Origin: Datnioides undecimradiatus
Taxonomy: Eukaryota; Chordata; Actinopteri; Lobotiformes; Datnioididae
Length of the DNA stretch: 64,000 nucleotides
Assembly (NCBI GenBank): GCA_008933995.1
Contig: WARS01000134.1
Coordinates: 1-64,000 of the forward strand
Reading direction: 5' to 3'
Under the pieces are notes generated by a model that saw nothing but the letters and a program-made list of their open reading frames with translations, had not been told where the DNA came from and made no database searches. The position numbers were made by a program, and so were the translations under genes. Positions 36,530 through 49,106 of the stretch are shown piece by piece. The first letter of the stretch is position 1. Every line of letters starts with the position of its first letter.

Positions 36530-37110
36530 GAAAATAAAAGCCTGGTCTCGAACAAAAGGCCAAGACCTGAAGACCTGTCATATAATCTGCTGATGTAACT
36601 GAAGAATGTGTCTTCACACTGCTTTAATTTGATAAATTCAACAATATAATCACGTTTTGTTGTCCCGGAGTCTGAGCCCCTTTGGTAGTGACGTACAAAC
36701 GCCACAAGATGGCGGACGCTACATTTCATGTGGTGTTCAGGAACCAAATCAAGGAAGTTTCCACAGCAGGTCCCTGAAAATATTTCAAAATAAAAGCCTT
36801 GTTAGGAAATGATATGTTTCTGTTCACTGAGTCATTGGAGGGCTTTTAAATTTGAAACCGATGCAGGAAGTGATGAGTTTATATTAACGGCGTCATGCAG
36901 TAACTTCAACAGGACAAATGAGAGCAGATCAAACAAGGCCTCACACTGAAATCTGAAGATTATTATCATAAAAATAATATAAAGTCTCTGTAGTTAGAGA
37001 AAACAGAGGGGTTTTAAAATAAAGGCCTGTCTCTAATACAAGCCTGCCTTAAATAAAGGCCTGGGTCCTTCCGTTTGGGTAAATAAAGGCCCGGAGGAGG
37101 AAATAAGGAA
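36530..37110. repeat. Probable old repeat with AATAAAGGCCTG words
   Basis: AAATAAAAGCCTGG, AAATAAAGGCCTG (37018 and 37053) and AAATAAAGGCCCGG (37081) recur across this stretch. They look like a decayed dispersed fish element. No ends or target duplication were found, so the class is open. Confidence 0.35.
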
Positions 37111-38196
37111 GGCTAAAAAACTAATGGCATTAAAAAATATAAATGAGAAGGATGACAAGGGGAATAAATATATAAAAATACAGAAAACAAAGAAACAAGG
37201 ATGAAACAAAGGAGAAATAAGGACGATAGGAGAGAAATAAAGAACAGAAGGAAGTAAATAAACAAACCAGTGTTGGGAAAGAAAACATGAATATTGAAAG
37301 AAATTAGAGGAAGAAAAGAAAAGTAAAACAGTTAAAAATGTAAAAAAAGACGGGAGAATGGAGGATAACGTGGTGCACGAGGAGCTTTTCTCATATTAAA
37401 TGTTATAACTCCAAACATCCGACGGGCGGAGTTAGTGTACAGTCCTTCAGTTAGTCCACCTCAGCGCTCCCAGAGGAGGAACTACGATGAGGAACAACAC
37501 GGAGAACGTGTCCCGTCTGCAGTCTGAATGAGGCCGGCGGTTCCCCTGCAGCTTCACCTGGAATTAAGGTTTTTGTTTACGTCCATCTGCTCCACCGAAA
37601 AGGACGCCGCCGTCACCAGTGACTCCAAACAACACACACACCTGGGAAGTTTGCGTCAGAGTCGTCATTACGTTGAATCTGAGGCGGACAGCTGGTGCAG
37701 AGCCGTTAAAACGGGCGCTGAATCGATCGCCGAGGGGACGGCGCGGCCTTTTGTGCAAATGCAAATGTAATTATTGGGACGAGTGCTGGTTGAGATCAGC
37801 AGAACAGGAGGGATTTTCCCTTTAACACAGAAACATGTACTGGGATCTGATACTTTCACATCGCCTGTGACTCCCAGAACGACTGAGAGCGTATGGCGGT
37901 TGGAAGGTTACGGCGAGAAGTAAGAAAACTGGGTTCATGCCGTAAAACAGTCACAGTTTAATTAGGTAAAAACAAAATGAAGGAAGTTCGGATACGAGCG
38001 GCGCCATCTCGCCCTGGTGACAGCATTTGTGCCGAAGAGATCGGGGGCGTGGAGCTGCAGGTATCAGGGTCCCGCCCACTTTAGCTGTCAATCATGAAGC
38101 CACGCCCCCACCACATCATCAATAACTGATTCAAACCAAACTGATGATGTAGATGAACTGAACAGTTGACCAAACATCACCATCTGCTGACATGGA

Positions 38197-38270
38197 GGGG
38201 GCGGGGCTTATGAGCTGTACTGCAGCCAGACACCAGGGGGCGGGGCCTATGAGCTGTACTGCAGCCAGTA
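38197..38270 (-). repeat. 39-bp tandem duplication of the dispersed CTGCAGTACAGCTC repeat
   Basis: GGGGGCGGGGCTTATGAGCT recurs 39 bp later as GGGGGCGGGGCCTATGAGCT, each followed by GTACTGCAGCCAG. Its reverse complement is the repeat at 52285-52341 and, in part, at 22437-22480. Confidence 0.8.
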
Positions 38271-38409
38271 CCTTCTATGATGCACACCAAGATCAATGAT
38301 AATAAAGGGTTTCAGATGTGGTTAGCCTAGCTTAGCACAAAGACTGGGAGTAAGTGGAGTCTTTGTGCTAATGCTGCATTCAAGTCCTTTTCATGTTCGT
38401 GGCTGATAT

Positions 38410-38444
38410 GTTCCTCTGTGTGTGTGTGTGTGTGTGTGTTGCAG
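38410..38444 (+). promoter_or_regulatory. (TG)n repeat serving as 3' splice-site tract of exon 9
   Basis: About eleven TG units (38417-38439) run to within five bases of the exon 9 boundary, followed by TGCAG. UG-rich tracts are weak binders for the general splicing factor U2AF, and are known binding sites for TDP-43 and CELF-type proteins. The regulatory effect here is inference. Confidence 0.6.
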
Positions 38445-38525
38445 TACCTGAACAGAGGATGCACTCGCTTCTTTGCTACCAAAGACACAGACAAGCAGAT
38501 CCTGCAGAACCGCAAGAGCCCAGAG
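38445..38525 (+). CDS. myo6: myo6 coding exon 9, residues 273-299, myosin VI insert-1
   Basis: A 27-codon exon with both boundaries in phase 0, encoding [20 protein letters not shown] and QNRKSPE. It covers nearly all of insert-1, the myosin VI-specific loop near the nucleotide pocket (about residues 278-303 in mammals) that slows nucleotide exchange. Its acceptor tract is a TCCTC followed by a (TG)n run and TTGCAG, unlike the pyrimidine-rich tracts of most other exons. Skipping the exon would leave the frame intact. Confidence 0.95.
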
Positions 38526-39244
38526 GTACGTTACTCCAGCCTGACTCCACCCGGCGTTGCTATGAAGCGTGTGCACGTTGTTCAGTGCTGATGTGTGTGC
38601 TCAGTAATAAACAAAGCAGATTTGGACCGAGAAGATGATTAGCCGATGCATCAGACGCACAATCGGTTTCTTTCTTATTAACATGGGGAGTTCAGATCTG
38701 AGAGGCTGAGGCTGCTGCTCAGAGGGTGGAGACTCTGAGATCACGTTCAGAGTCTTCAGATATCACCCATTTTTAAACAGGAAGTCACTATTTAAAAATA
38801 AATCTTTTTTTAATATGGAGATGTTAACTTGTTATTGTGATAAAAACTCATTATTTTAATAAGAAACTCATTATTTGTAGATAATTCTATATTTTATATT
38901 AATTCTTACTCAAAGCGTGGATCCCTGTGACCTGCTGCAGCACGTTCGCTCTCCACCGCTGCAGATGTGTAAACGCAGTCGTTGCTTCTCTGAGTTCATG
39001 AACTTTAAAACTGCTTTTCTTTGGCCCGGAGACGATGTTTATGAAGCCGGTGTTATACAGCGGCTGCGGTGCGTTCGTGTCCCCGGTGTCTGAGTCTCAG
39101 TCTTAGCGACGGGCTCAATGCAAACTAAGAGCAGGAACAGAGAACGCTCTCGTCGGCCCCCGCGGGTCGTAACAAAGGAACCCGCCGCATTAGTGCCTCC
39201 TTAAGGCTGACTCAGCGCCTTGGCTTTGGATTCACAGCCTCCAG

Positions 39245-39303
39245 CCCGCTCCTGTCGCCCGCTCCTGTCGCCCGCTCCTGTCGCCCGCTCCTGTCGCCCG
39301 CTC
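39245..39303. repeat. 13-bp tandem repeat CCCGCTCCTGTCG x4.5
   Basis: Four exact copies and a partial fifth of CCCGCTCCTGTCG. The unit is short, GC-rich and contains CpGs. Confidence 0.92.
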
Positions 39304-40084
39304 TCGGTTTTTCTCCCAGCGTGCGGGACAGTTTGCAGCTTTGATTTACGGCCCGTCGCCTCCTCCGTTGCGTCCCCGCTCGCTGTTATCTGTTAATCCG
39401 TTTGACGCTCTTTGTTCTGCTGCCTCGCGTCCTGCCGCCGTTTGCTCGGCTCCTCCCTCTCGTCTGCTCAGGTGTGATTCTGATTATCGGTTTCTGTGCT
39501 CGTCCTCCTGACTGACAGGACTCCTCGCTGCAGCGGGGGCATTTCATTTGTCTGTCTAGGAAATGAAAACGTTAGCTGGTGATGCTGCAAGTCCTGAAAT
39601 GAATGCAAGCTCTTTTCCTTCTCACCTGAAAGCAAACTTCATATTCTAACACGTTTGTTCCTCCTGACACAACAGATTATTGAGGAAATGTCAAAACAGC
39701 CTGAAACTGGTTTCTCGGAAGTTATTCAAACCTCAGGCAGTTTCTTAACGAAGGCAGAATTTGGCTTTTTTCTCTTATTTTCAGTTGTAACATTTGCCTT
39801 CAGACCGGAGCTCACAGCTGCCGTCCTTAATTAAAGACGCCGTTCGATCGCCGTTTGGCTTCATCCGACTCGCCCCAACCTCAACTCGAGCTGTCACATG
39901 AGGCACAAACCAGACAGTAAAGCGTGAAAACACCTTTGCAGAGCTGCGTTTTAAGGTTTGTGTCTGACTGTGGAGGCTTCCTTCACCAGAACCTGTTGTT
40001 CACGTTCACAGCCTGAAATTCCTCGCCGCGCTCATGTCGTCTAATAATTCTCTGAGTAAGTTCAGATGCTCGTATTCATACGGC

Positions 40085-40300
40085 AAACATTTTAATTAGC
40101 GGCCGGGCTGAGAGCCTCCGCGCGGCACAAAGACATCTAATACGCTGCATTAATAAGAAAACCTCATCATGTGAAATGAGCTCCTTCCTTTGCCTCCAGC
40201 CGCTGATTAATTATGCACAAGTATTCCATTAATGTGGATGTGTATGGTGTTCCCTGCAGAGCGGCATTATTAATTATTATAGCCATTAAGCGGGAACACG
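40085..40300. promoter_or_regulatory. Candidate homeodomain-site-dense element
   Basis: TTTAATTAGC (40091), CATTAATAAG (about 40148), TGATTAATTATGC (40205), CCATTAATG (40228), TTATTAATTATTAT (about 40266) and CCATTAAGC crowd into about 200 bp, with non-repetitive sequence between. Such clustering is typical of deeply conserved non-coding enhancers, but conservation cannot be tested here. Confidence 0.25.
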
Positions 40301-41601
40301 GACAAGAGTCGGCCGCTGCGGCGTCCCTGCCGAAGACGCCGGATGAATGCAGGAATATTCCACCGAGGCTCATGAAACGCCGTCGTGTAACAAGTCAGAC
40401 ACATCCTCTCGAACGCAGAAGAATCATAGGAGGAAGGACGTGTTCGCATTCGGTCAAACCTTAAACAATCCATCATCGTTAGCTGTGGCATCCGGTCACA
40501 GCGGCGCGGAGGGAGCTGCACGTTTGTTCCTGTTTTTCTTTATTCTTAAATATAAAAAACACGTCGGTGCCTGAGGCGGTGGTTAGCTGAAACGACAACG
40601 AACACGTCGAACAAAAGGAAAAGAAGCCGTCGCCGTGGTTTTTGAGTTTCACCGCCTGTGAAAACTCAAAGATAAAGCTAAAGAGCCCCGATTAAAGCTG
40701 CACTGTCTCTAACGACCTGCAGGGGGCGTCGCCACTGGACGATTGTGTAGAAACGATGAAATCAAAGTGTCGACTTCACGTCCCTGTCAAACAGTCTGTG
40801 ATCACACCTGTGTCACGCTGGTTTCACCTTAAAATCACTTCAATTTGATACATTTGACTAATTTCACCAGATATTTAATCAGCGTCTTCAGATTTATTCA
40901 ATCTCTCGTATCAGTTTCTGTAAAACGCGTCTTTCTGCTCCACCCAACCCCTCGCTGACGCACCTCACCTCTTATCTACACTCACCTGCTGCAGGGAAAC
41001 AAGCCGAACATCTTCTGCACGAACTTCTCACGGCGACCCGCAGAGATAAACAAACCCAGAACATCCCGTGTGACGGCGTCCGAACATCTGCCTCCAGATT
41101 TGATAACACCGTCCTGAACGTTTTGTTGATCAGGACACGAGAAGCAGAGAAGAGAAGACGTAACAGAACGTTTAAACAGGAAAATAAAAGAAAGAACTTT
41201 AATTCAGCCTTTTTGGAATAACTGACCAGACGAACAGCAGCCTGGTCCTGCGTGATCGCTGCAGTCGAGTCTGGTTTTGTGTGTCAGGACGGGTTTTGTT
41301 CGGAGTTCGGACACTTCAGGCTCTGCGGGTCATATCCGATCAAATCAAAGCATCTGCAGCTGCTTTTTCAACATCAGCCTCAAGTTCAGGGGAGGTTAGC
41401 TCAGAGGTCAGTCCAGGTGTAGCCGCAGGTTTATCACTGATAAATGATGTGCTGTGTGTCTCCTCACTGCTCCGTCTCGTATCTCAAAGGACGACAAGGT
41501 GATTTAATGTTCCTCCTCCCGGTTCCTCAGCGGCTCTTTTACATCTTGATAGTGATGTGAATGTTGGGAACGCTGGGTTCACATCTTGTCTGAGTGTCTG
41601 G

Positions 41602-41626
41602 ATGGTGGTGGTGGTGGTGGTGGTGG
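41602..41626. repeat. (GGT)n microsatellite
   Basis: About eight GGT triplets followed by a run of G. Confidence 0.9.
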
Positions 41627-42975
41627 AGGGGGGGGTTAATGCATGCAGACTCTCCAGCGCCCTGTTTGGCTTCCTGCTCTCCTCTGCTGTGTGGAACCTG
41701 TAGAGCCTTTCAATCAGCCTGAAATCTCTTGTGATTTGCTTTCCTGTGTATCTCAGAATGTCACAGTGCGGCCGTGCGGTAACCGCTTGTGTCCACTTCC
41801 TGTTCTGTTGCAAGCAAAAGCACAGAAGAAGATGCTGTTGTATATACTGTAGGACATAATGTTTACGAGCGTAAAATCCAGTTAATTAGCACGTCTGCAG
41901 CTCTGACCAGCAGCGTCATCAGATCAGTGCGTTTACAGCAGGACTGTGCGCAGGAGCCAGTTGTTGTTTTATACTTTCTGCTGCTCTCAAGCCTCCCCTG
42001 AGGTCCATAAGCTCTGAAAAAACACGTTTTAATGGTGATTTAAGGTGGAATTGCTCAGTTTTTTGTCTGTGAACCCACTGCAGAGCAATCCTGCTGGCCA
42101 GCTGCTACGCTAAACAGCCAAAAATCTTCATTTTGACATTTTTGTTGAGAAGGTAGACCCGTTTTAATTCAAATCTGTGCTTTAGGTTAACATCAAAACA
42201 CACTAATGAATCAAAAACTTCATTTAAGGTCAACATTTCATGAGCAACAACCAAAAGTAGTGAAAAATACCCAGATTTGCATTATTAAAGCTGCATGGCT
42301 ACAGATTTGGCCACTAGGGGGCAGAAAACGTGCAGGAAATGCTGATTCATGCAGGTTTTCGCCCTTTAAACAATCACACGATCTCTGTCACAAACTGCTT
42401 TTCTGCCAGATTTCATTCAGAACTTTTAACGACTTTGTGCAACAAACAAACAAACAAATAAAACCAAACGTGGCCTCGTAGCCGAGGTAACGAAGCGGGG
42501 AAGAAAAGCAAAACAAAGCCTCGACAGTCCAACTAAAACCTGTCTGATGTCTGATTCGGGCATCAGTCCACGTCAGTCTGCCTCTCCAAGCATGACTGAC
42601 ACACTGGCTGGCTGTCCCGCTTACCCATAAACCTTTGCTCTTTTCACTCTTTATTGGGGGTTTTTAGCTTCTGTGACCATAAAAACATAAAAAGCAGCTC
42701 GAGTTTGTTTTATTTCACACACAACTAACATCTGCGTCTCCCAAAGTGTTTGTTATTAGATCCATCTGAGCTCTTGTTTGCCACCTTCCTGCTGCTGATT
42801 TATGTTATTCGACTCCATGAGCATCTATGGGAAAATCCAATGAGAACCTGATTAAACAGTGGAACCGGCAAAGCAGTCAAATTCATTTTCTACTTAATTC
42901 TGTCACAGGGGACACTGAGGGGTTGTTTAGCCTGCGGTTATCATCAAACTGTGACATTCCTGAGTGGGTTTTCCA

Positions 42976-43004
42976 GGTGTGTGTGTGTGTGTGTGTGTGT
43001 GTGT
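42976..43004. repeat. (TG)n microsatellite
   Basis: About fourteen GT units in intron 9. Confidence 0.95.
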
Positions 43005-43387
43005 TTCTTATCTTTGCCTTCTCTCCGCTGCACATTGAGGTATTTCATGCACCGCTCGATCTGCTTGTTAGAGTTCGTCTGTGCAGCTCGTTCACGGAAT
43101 AACAGAGACGTTTTGTGCCCAGGTAGTCTTGAGTTGCTGCAGAAGAACAAAGTGAAGCCAAAGATTCGCTAAATTGAAAATAAAGGGAAATGATTCTCAA
43201 GGGCGATTGGAGGATTGAGGTCAGTTTGTTCGACAGAGCACAAAAGGCAGAGAAGCAGGGAGAGATGAAATGAAAAAGCGATGGAAGGTGAAGCAGATAG
43301 AGGATAAATGAGTGAGAATAACAGTGATTTAAAGGTGGAGCATGGTGGAAGCCTCAGTAACCGCCTGTGCTCGGTCTTGTCTCTCAG

Positions 43388-43568
43388 CACATGAAGTCGG
43401 GCCCCCTGAAGGACCCGCTGCTGGACGACCACGGCGACTTCAACAGGATGTGCGTGGCCATGAAGAAGATCGGCCTGGATGACACCGAGAAGCTGGACCT
43501 GTTCAGGGTGGTGGCCGGCGTGCTGCACCTCGGAAACATCGACTTCGAGGAGGCCGGGAGCACCTCAG
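43388..43568 (+). CDS. myo6: myo6 coding exon 10, residues 300-360 (first base)
   Basis: It encodes [20 protein letters not shown], then [20 protein letters not shown] and [20 protein letters not shown], plus one base of Gly360. [13 protein letters not shown] is a classic myosin head motif. The first residues (HMKSG) complete insert-1 and differ slightly from the mammalian YLKAG. The donor GTGAGT is strong. Exon length is 181, phase 1 at the 3' end. Confidence 0.97.
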
Positions 43569-46500
43569 GTGAGTTCTTAGAGAAGGTAACTGGAGCTTTA
43601 GGACTCCTGGACGCTCTGTGGATGCGCTCTGGACGCATCCAAAGAGAGTCGTTGCTATGACGTCACGTTTGGCTGCTTTGGTGTCCGTGGTGCAGGTTTT
43701 CAAAACGTTGCACACTGTTTGCAAAGTTCGACTCGTGATGTTGTGCATCTCTGGTCTAAACTGGGTTTAAAGTCCGGATTAAACGGTACTGAGAGAGTCT
43801 TGTTCCACCATATGGTGATGTATTTCTTGGAGGAATCTGATTGGTCCGTTTGAAAAGTGGGCGGGGTCAGAACAAACATGGAGAGCTCCAGTGATTCAGA
43901 GTTGGATGATGAGCCTCAAGGTTCAGGTGTTCTCCAGCTCAACAGGGTTTGAGGAGACCAACACCTGAAGACACACCCACGTAGCATGCTGCTGCTAGCT
44001 AGCTAGCTGATGAAGCTTAGCTCTGATGCTGATTGGTGGCTGGATGGCAGCATGTGATTGGTCGGTTCATGCTGGTGTCAGATTTTGTCAGAAACCCAAG
44101 AAAACAACCGACACACAGACAAACAGTAGAAAACAAAAAAACTGATTTTGTGAAGCAGAAGAATTAGCGAAGTAACAAAACTGCACTTTCCAACGAGGAT
44201 ACAGAACCTTGAAGGCATCGTTGGCGGGTAAAGAGGTGGAGACGTTCTTAGCTAACGAGCTGCGACGCGTCCATCGTCACACCCACCCAACTGTTTTAAT
44301 GACCCTGGAAAAGCTGCGATAGTGGAGGGTTTAAGGCGACGCTCCACTCAACGGTGAACTGCAGCAAAGCCAGAGCATCGCGTTTATTCCACGGTGACAG
44401 GAAGTGGGCGCAGGAAGTGGCAGGATGACTCGGCAGCAAGCAGAGTCCGAGTCTGGCCTGCTCGTAATCAGCCGGCGTCGATTAAAGTGGACGAAAGTGG
44501 CTTAAAGTGAACTTTTAAAGAGAAAAAAGTAAGTTTTACATTGAGGCATTCGTACTTTTACTAAAGTATCCGAATACACTTCCTGTACTCACAGTATCGT
44601 TGGGACGCGGAGGCCACAGGTAGGACCGTGAGGGTCGGTCCATCACCGTCTATAACTGATGAGTTCTCAGCCTGCGGCGGTCTGTGATTACATCAGGAGC
44701 CATCCATCTCGCCGGCTTCTCGCCCTCCTAAACGGCGCCGGTTTGGTTCCTGAGAGGCTGGCGGCATTTCGATCTCGTCCCTCAAGAACTCTGCGCTTTG
44801 ATCGATCGCCGCAGTATTCAGCCTCCGTCTCGCCGTCGCCTCTCTTCAGCCTCGTCGTGGTCAAAGACGAATGGTTTCGTGATGTGTGGCGTTTCTTCTA
44901 CAGGTGCTGAATCATTTTTCTCTCGCTGACGGAGAAATTAACCAATTATATGATTAAAAAGTCATGAAATAATTAAAAAGTATTAAGTTCCTGTCAGTGT
45001 TGCCGCGGCGTGGTGGCGTCGGACGCTCCACCTCGCGTCTCACACCTCATTTTTCTGACTGAAGGCCTCCAGGGAGGCTCAGTTTCCATGAACATCAAGC
45101 GATGCTTTGAACTTTGAAGCTCCTCGGCTCCCGGTTCCTCCCCCGTCGTTTTCTCCCTCCGCGGGGAAGAGGAGGAGGCGCAGCGGGGCGCCTATTAAAC
45201 GGACTGGTTCTCGCAGCGGGTGGCCATCGTGGTGCGTGTTTTACAGCGAGTGTTCAGTCAGAGGAGGTAATCATCCCGCTTTGGAGACTCGGCTGGGCCT
45301 ACAGTTTGGATCGAGGTCTCCTGAGCGGGGGAGAGTTTGAGGAGCTCACAACAAATGTTTACCTGTGTTTGTCTCGGTTTGGTAAAAGCTGCAGACGTCG
45401 AACAAAGACGCGATCGCTAAACCGACCGAGCTCGTCGAAGACTGATGGCTGCAGAAACTGTCGACCTGCGGCGGGAGATCGATCACAGCTCCAGAAGAAA
45501 GACGTGACCAGATAAGAGAAGATGGAGATGATCCAGAGAGAAGAAGATGAGCTCATGGCTCCACGAGGGCTAAAATGACGTATTCACCCATGACATTTGG
45601 TTTCTTTTCACTTTTCTGTGTTTGGTCAGAGATCAGCAGCTGTTTGAAGTGTAACCTCCAGTGCAAGTTAAGAGGTTTTAGTGGTTTCCTGTCACCTGTA
45701 GCTAAGAAATCAGGACGTTCTGCTGTTTCTCTGCAGCTTATTCAAGGTTTCACATCTTGATTTTGATGATTTTAGATCCTAACAAGACATTTCATTGTTA
45801 AATGTGCTTATTTATGGTTTTAGACACTGTAAATTACAGTAACACTCAGGGGAAAAGGCTGTACAGTGGACATAAAAAGAACAAAACTCAGATTTACAAA
45901 TTTTTCCTACAATAACTTTTTTTGGTGCAACGATGCACGGTTTGTTTTTTAGCTTAAGGTATTTTTACAAGTTTCCATTTAAAGGCAAATGTTGCAGATT
46001 TCCAACTGTATCTGTGCAAATGCATGATTATATTTCCTGCACACGCAGCTCGAAAGGTGTAAAACTCTTTTATTCATTCAAACTTTATTTTAAAGTCTCT
46101 CGGGGAGGGAGAGCTACTGATCAATCACTGTTCTGTTCCTGGGACGAGGCAGCAGCTGTACTTAAAAACCAGTCATGTGTGTTTGCTGCTGTGGTGCAGC
46201 CTGGTGCATTCTGGGTATCGTAGGTTTCCTGTTTCTGGTCCTTCAGCACCGATTTAACAAGTCTTTGTATCTTTTTTCTGCACCGACAGCTCAGTTTTAT
46301 GAAAAATACCATCTGTCGTGCGGTGAAATACCCCTTTAATAACAGCGCTGACTTGCATTAGCACTTCATATGAAGGCAAATCCTTTAAACCCTTAGTTTA
46401 TAACTGAGGTTCGTCATCTTGCACATGTACGAGACTTTGTTTGAAAAGCCTTGCCTCACCAGGGGAAGCTCAGGATATTAAAAGTTTATATTTATTGGGA

Positions 46501-49106
46501 CTTTAAGTGCTTAAGTGCGTGAATAAGATGGTGTCGTCTGCAGATTTATGAAAAATCTGTTTTGCTGCAAACTGAAATCTTCAGCTTTTACTTTATCGCA
46601 TCAAACCGACACATCCTCTGTGGTTCGTGCATCAGTTTACACAGACTCAGCTCTAATCTTCAGGGTCTGCACAGACGATGTGCACAGAGTTCAGTTCTGC
46701 ATGTGTGTGTGTGATTATCGAGGGTCTGCAGAGGCAAAACCACTTTCTGCACCCAGACCCGGTCCTGGCCGTGTCGTCCAGCTCAGCAGCACATTTTTCT
46801 GACCGCTCAGTCCTTTTGCCAACGCTATGAGCAGATTAATTAGCGTGCGATCTGTGCATTGCAGCGGGTTGGATGTTATACAAACGCCACTCCTACGGTC
46901 CGCTCTCAGGTCAAACCGGTCTGGATGCATCTCGGCGTCAGAGTCGTCAGCGTCCTCCTGGAAAATGTGAGAACTGGATTCTCGTCGAGACTCGGCTGGC
47001 CTTTAAAAATAAACATCTATCAGGAGAGGCCCGGAAACAATGAAGCTTAATTAACCAGGAATAACCAGGAATCCACCGGGCTCCTCCTTCAGTCCGAACA
47101 TTGATTTGATATTAGCTCACTTAGCTTTCCGGAGCTATCGATGGCCGGCATTGATCAGAGAAGTACCCCAGAGGGTTGAGCTGCACAGCCCCTGCTTCAG
47201 AATTGGGCTGATCACTTCTTCTTTTCTGGCTTTTACCTTTTGTTTTCTCGTTGTTTGACCTTCAGACTTTGGAGCCGTGTCAGATGATCTGCAGCTGATG
47301 GTCCAAAGTTCATGGTGCTTTTAGGTTAAACTCTGCTTTTAATGGTTAATTGGTGCATCACCTGGGTGCAGCAGGTGTGTCATCACCTGGGTGCAGCAGG
47401 TGTGTCATCATCTGGGTGCAGCAGGTGTGTCATCATCTGGGTGCAGCAGGTGTGTCATCACCTGGGTGCAGCAGGTGTGTCCTCATCTGGGTGTAGCACC
47501 GCTGTTTAAAGTGTGTGTGGGGGCCTCTGTCCCATCAACAGCAGCATCTGACTGCATTTGTTAGCCACACAATGAGGACGCCGGGCGTCAGGCATCAGCT
47601 GGAGAGGCCGCTTTGGTCTGGTTGTAGGACCTACCTGAACTTTAACTTCACTGAGGATGATTTATGTCTTTAGAAGGGACCGGTAGGCTCGGGAAGTCAG
47701 GAAGTGTCTTTGTTCTTTTAATAAACATGGAAAACAATCATCAGTTGCAGGATGAGAACATCAAAAACCTGGTTCATCATCACGTCCTGATCAAATCTGT
47801 GGCGTCGACTCTCAGCAGCGTCGTCAGGCAGCTGCAGCCCTTCAGGAGGACTCTGCTGCTCTCAGCCCACCCGGTTTCTCCCCAGGCTTTGTTCATCCCT
47901 CCCTGGACCTGCTCGGCTCACAGCTCGTGGGCGTTACTCCGACTCGCTCGGCACATAATGAGCACCTTGTGATGCCCTCAGCTTTAAGTAGGGCGCACGT
48001 AGGCCGGCTTGTCAATTTGTCGTCACGGGGGTGCTTGTTGCTGCGGAAGTGCGGGGGATTTTAAAAAGATTCCTTCATTCATATTTCCCGCCCACTCAGC
48101 CCTTTATCACGCCGCGAGAGGAGGTTTGATCCAGCGGAGCTCCGAGAGAGGAGGCTGGGGTCAGACTGTTCGTCGAGTTTCCTGGTTCGTTGGAGGAAAC
48201 TGACCCCTTAAGGAGCGGCAGACCTCGTACCACGCCCACACATCAGATGACGACATTTACAGACTTTCAAACTCTCCGTGAATCACCTCGACGTCGCACA
48301 CCGGAGAGCTGATGCTACAGACTGTCGGTTGTCCACGTTGAAACATCGGGATGGTGTTTCAGGATGAATGCAGCGTATCAACAGATCCCCCTCTGGAGCC
48401 ACAATAAAAGGATTTAATCGTTCAGTTTGATGATCCGTTAACTCTCAGTCGTCACGTTTAAACATCTCGTCATCCAGCTTTGACAGAAACTCATGCAGGG
48501 GCACATGTAACTGACCTCACATCAGTCCTACCATCTGTCTCTTTCTGTTGTTTAACTGTTTATTTCTCGTCGAATCAGATTAAACCTGACTGACTTTCAA
48601 AGATAAACATTTGGATTGGACTGAATGAGGTAAATCCCGCCCGGTTCCTCGACGTCCTCCTGAATCCATCATCTTTGTGTGTTTGCAGTCCAACCTTTCC
48701 ATTTTATTTATCTGTTTCCTGTCTGTGCGTCCTGAAGATGGATCCTTCTCCGTCGTCTCCTGAGGTTCCTTCAGTGTTTCCTCTCTGCTGAAGAGTTTTT
48801 CCTTATCTGACTTTAATAAAAACAAGTCGAAGTCAAATAAAAAGTTGGTTTCTCTTCAACAAATGTTGAGATTCTCTTGTTTACATGTGTGATTGTTGTT
48901 TGTGTGCTGTTTTGCTGCAGCAGTTTCAGTTTGATTGTTGTGCCCGTGGTAAACAAACGGCCTGACCTTGATTTCCTACGTTACCCAGAAAGCCTCAGTT
49001 CTCTGTGCTTATTGAAACCTGAGCGTTTGATCTGATCACGGTGAACCCGCCGGCGTCTGTTCGCCCTAACCTCGCCTGTAACGCTGCCCTTCTCCTCGTC
49101 TGCCAG
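43569..49106 (+). other. myo6: myo6 intron 10 (coding)
   Basis: A 5.5-kb intron. The only clear structure is the 25-bp minisatellite at 47356-47505. A stretch near 45100-45550 is GC-rich with overlapping chance frames on both strands and no recognised motif. The acceptor is CTCGTCTGCCAG. Confidence 0.85.
47356..47505. repeat. 25-bp minisatellite with facing E-boxes, six copies
   Basis: The unit CATCACCTGGGTGCAGCAGG plus TGTGT repeats every 25 bp from 47356. Units 3, 4 and 6 carry CATCTG or CTCATCTG in place of CACCTG, and unit 6 diverges after GTGTAGCA. Units carry CACCTG and CAGGTG, which are E-box forms in opposite orientation. Confidence 0.9.

Larger units (their letters stand above)
33417..38444 (+). 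other. myo6: myo6 intron 8 (coding)
   Basis: A 5.0-kb intron. It contains a (CA)n run (33479-33499), a 12-bp tandem repeat (34503-34554), a lone end of the inverted-repeat element (about 35200-35238), purine-rich tracts (36234-36500 and about 37080-37370), a TAAAGGCCTG-type repeat region (about 36530-37110), a 39-bp tandem duplication (38197-38270) and a TG run that makes up its acceptor tract. Confidence 0.88.
38526..43387 (+). other. myo6: myo6 intron 9 (coding)
   Basis: A 4.9-kb intron with donor GTACGT and acceptor TGTCTCTCAG. It contains a 13-bp tandem repeat (39245-39303), an ATTA-dense segment that may be a conserved enhancer (about 40085-40300), a (GGT)n run (41602-41626) and a (TG)n run (42976-43004). 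Confidence 0.88.

Noticed and set aside
45107-45515. Overlapping + and - frames in a GC-rich part of intron 10
   Set aside because: No conserved motif and no splice evidence; GC-rich composition accounts for the open frames.
47356-47505. Regularly repeated 25-bp units considered as a CRISPR array
   Set aside because: Units are directly adjacent with no spacers, and the host is a vertebrate.
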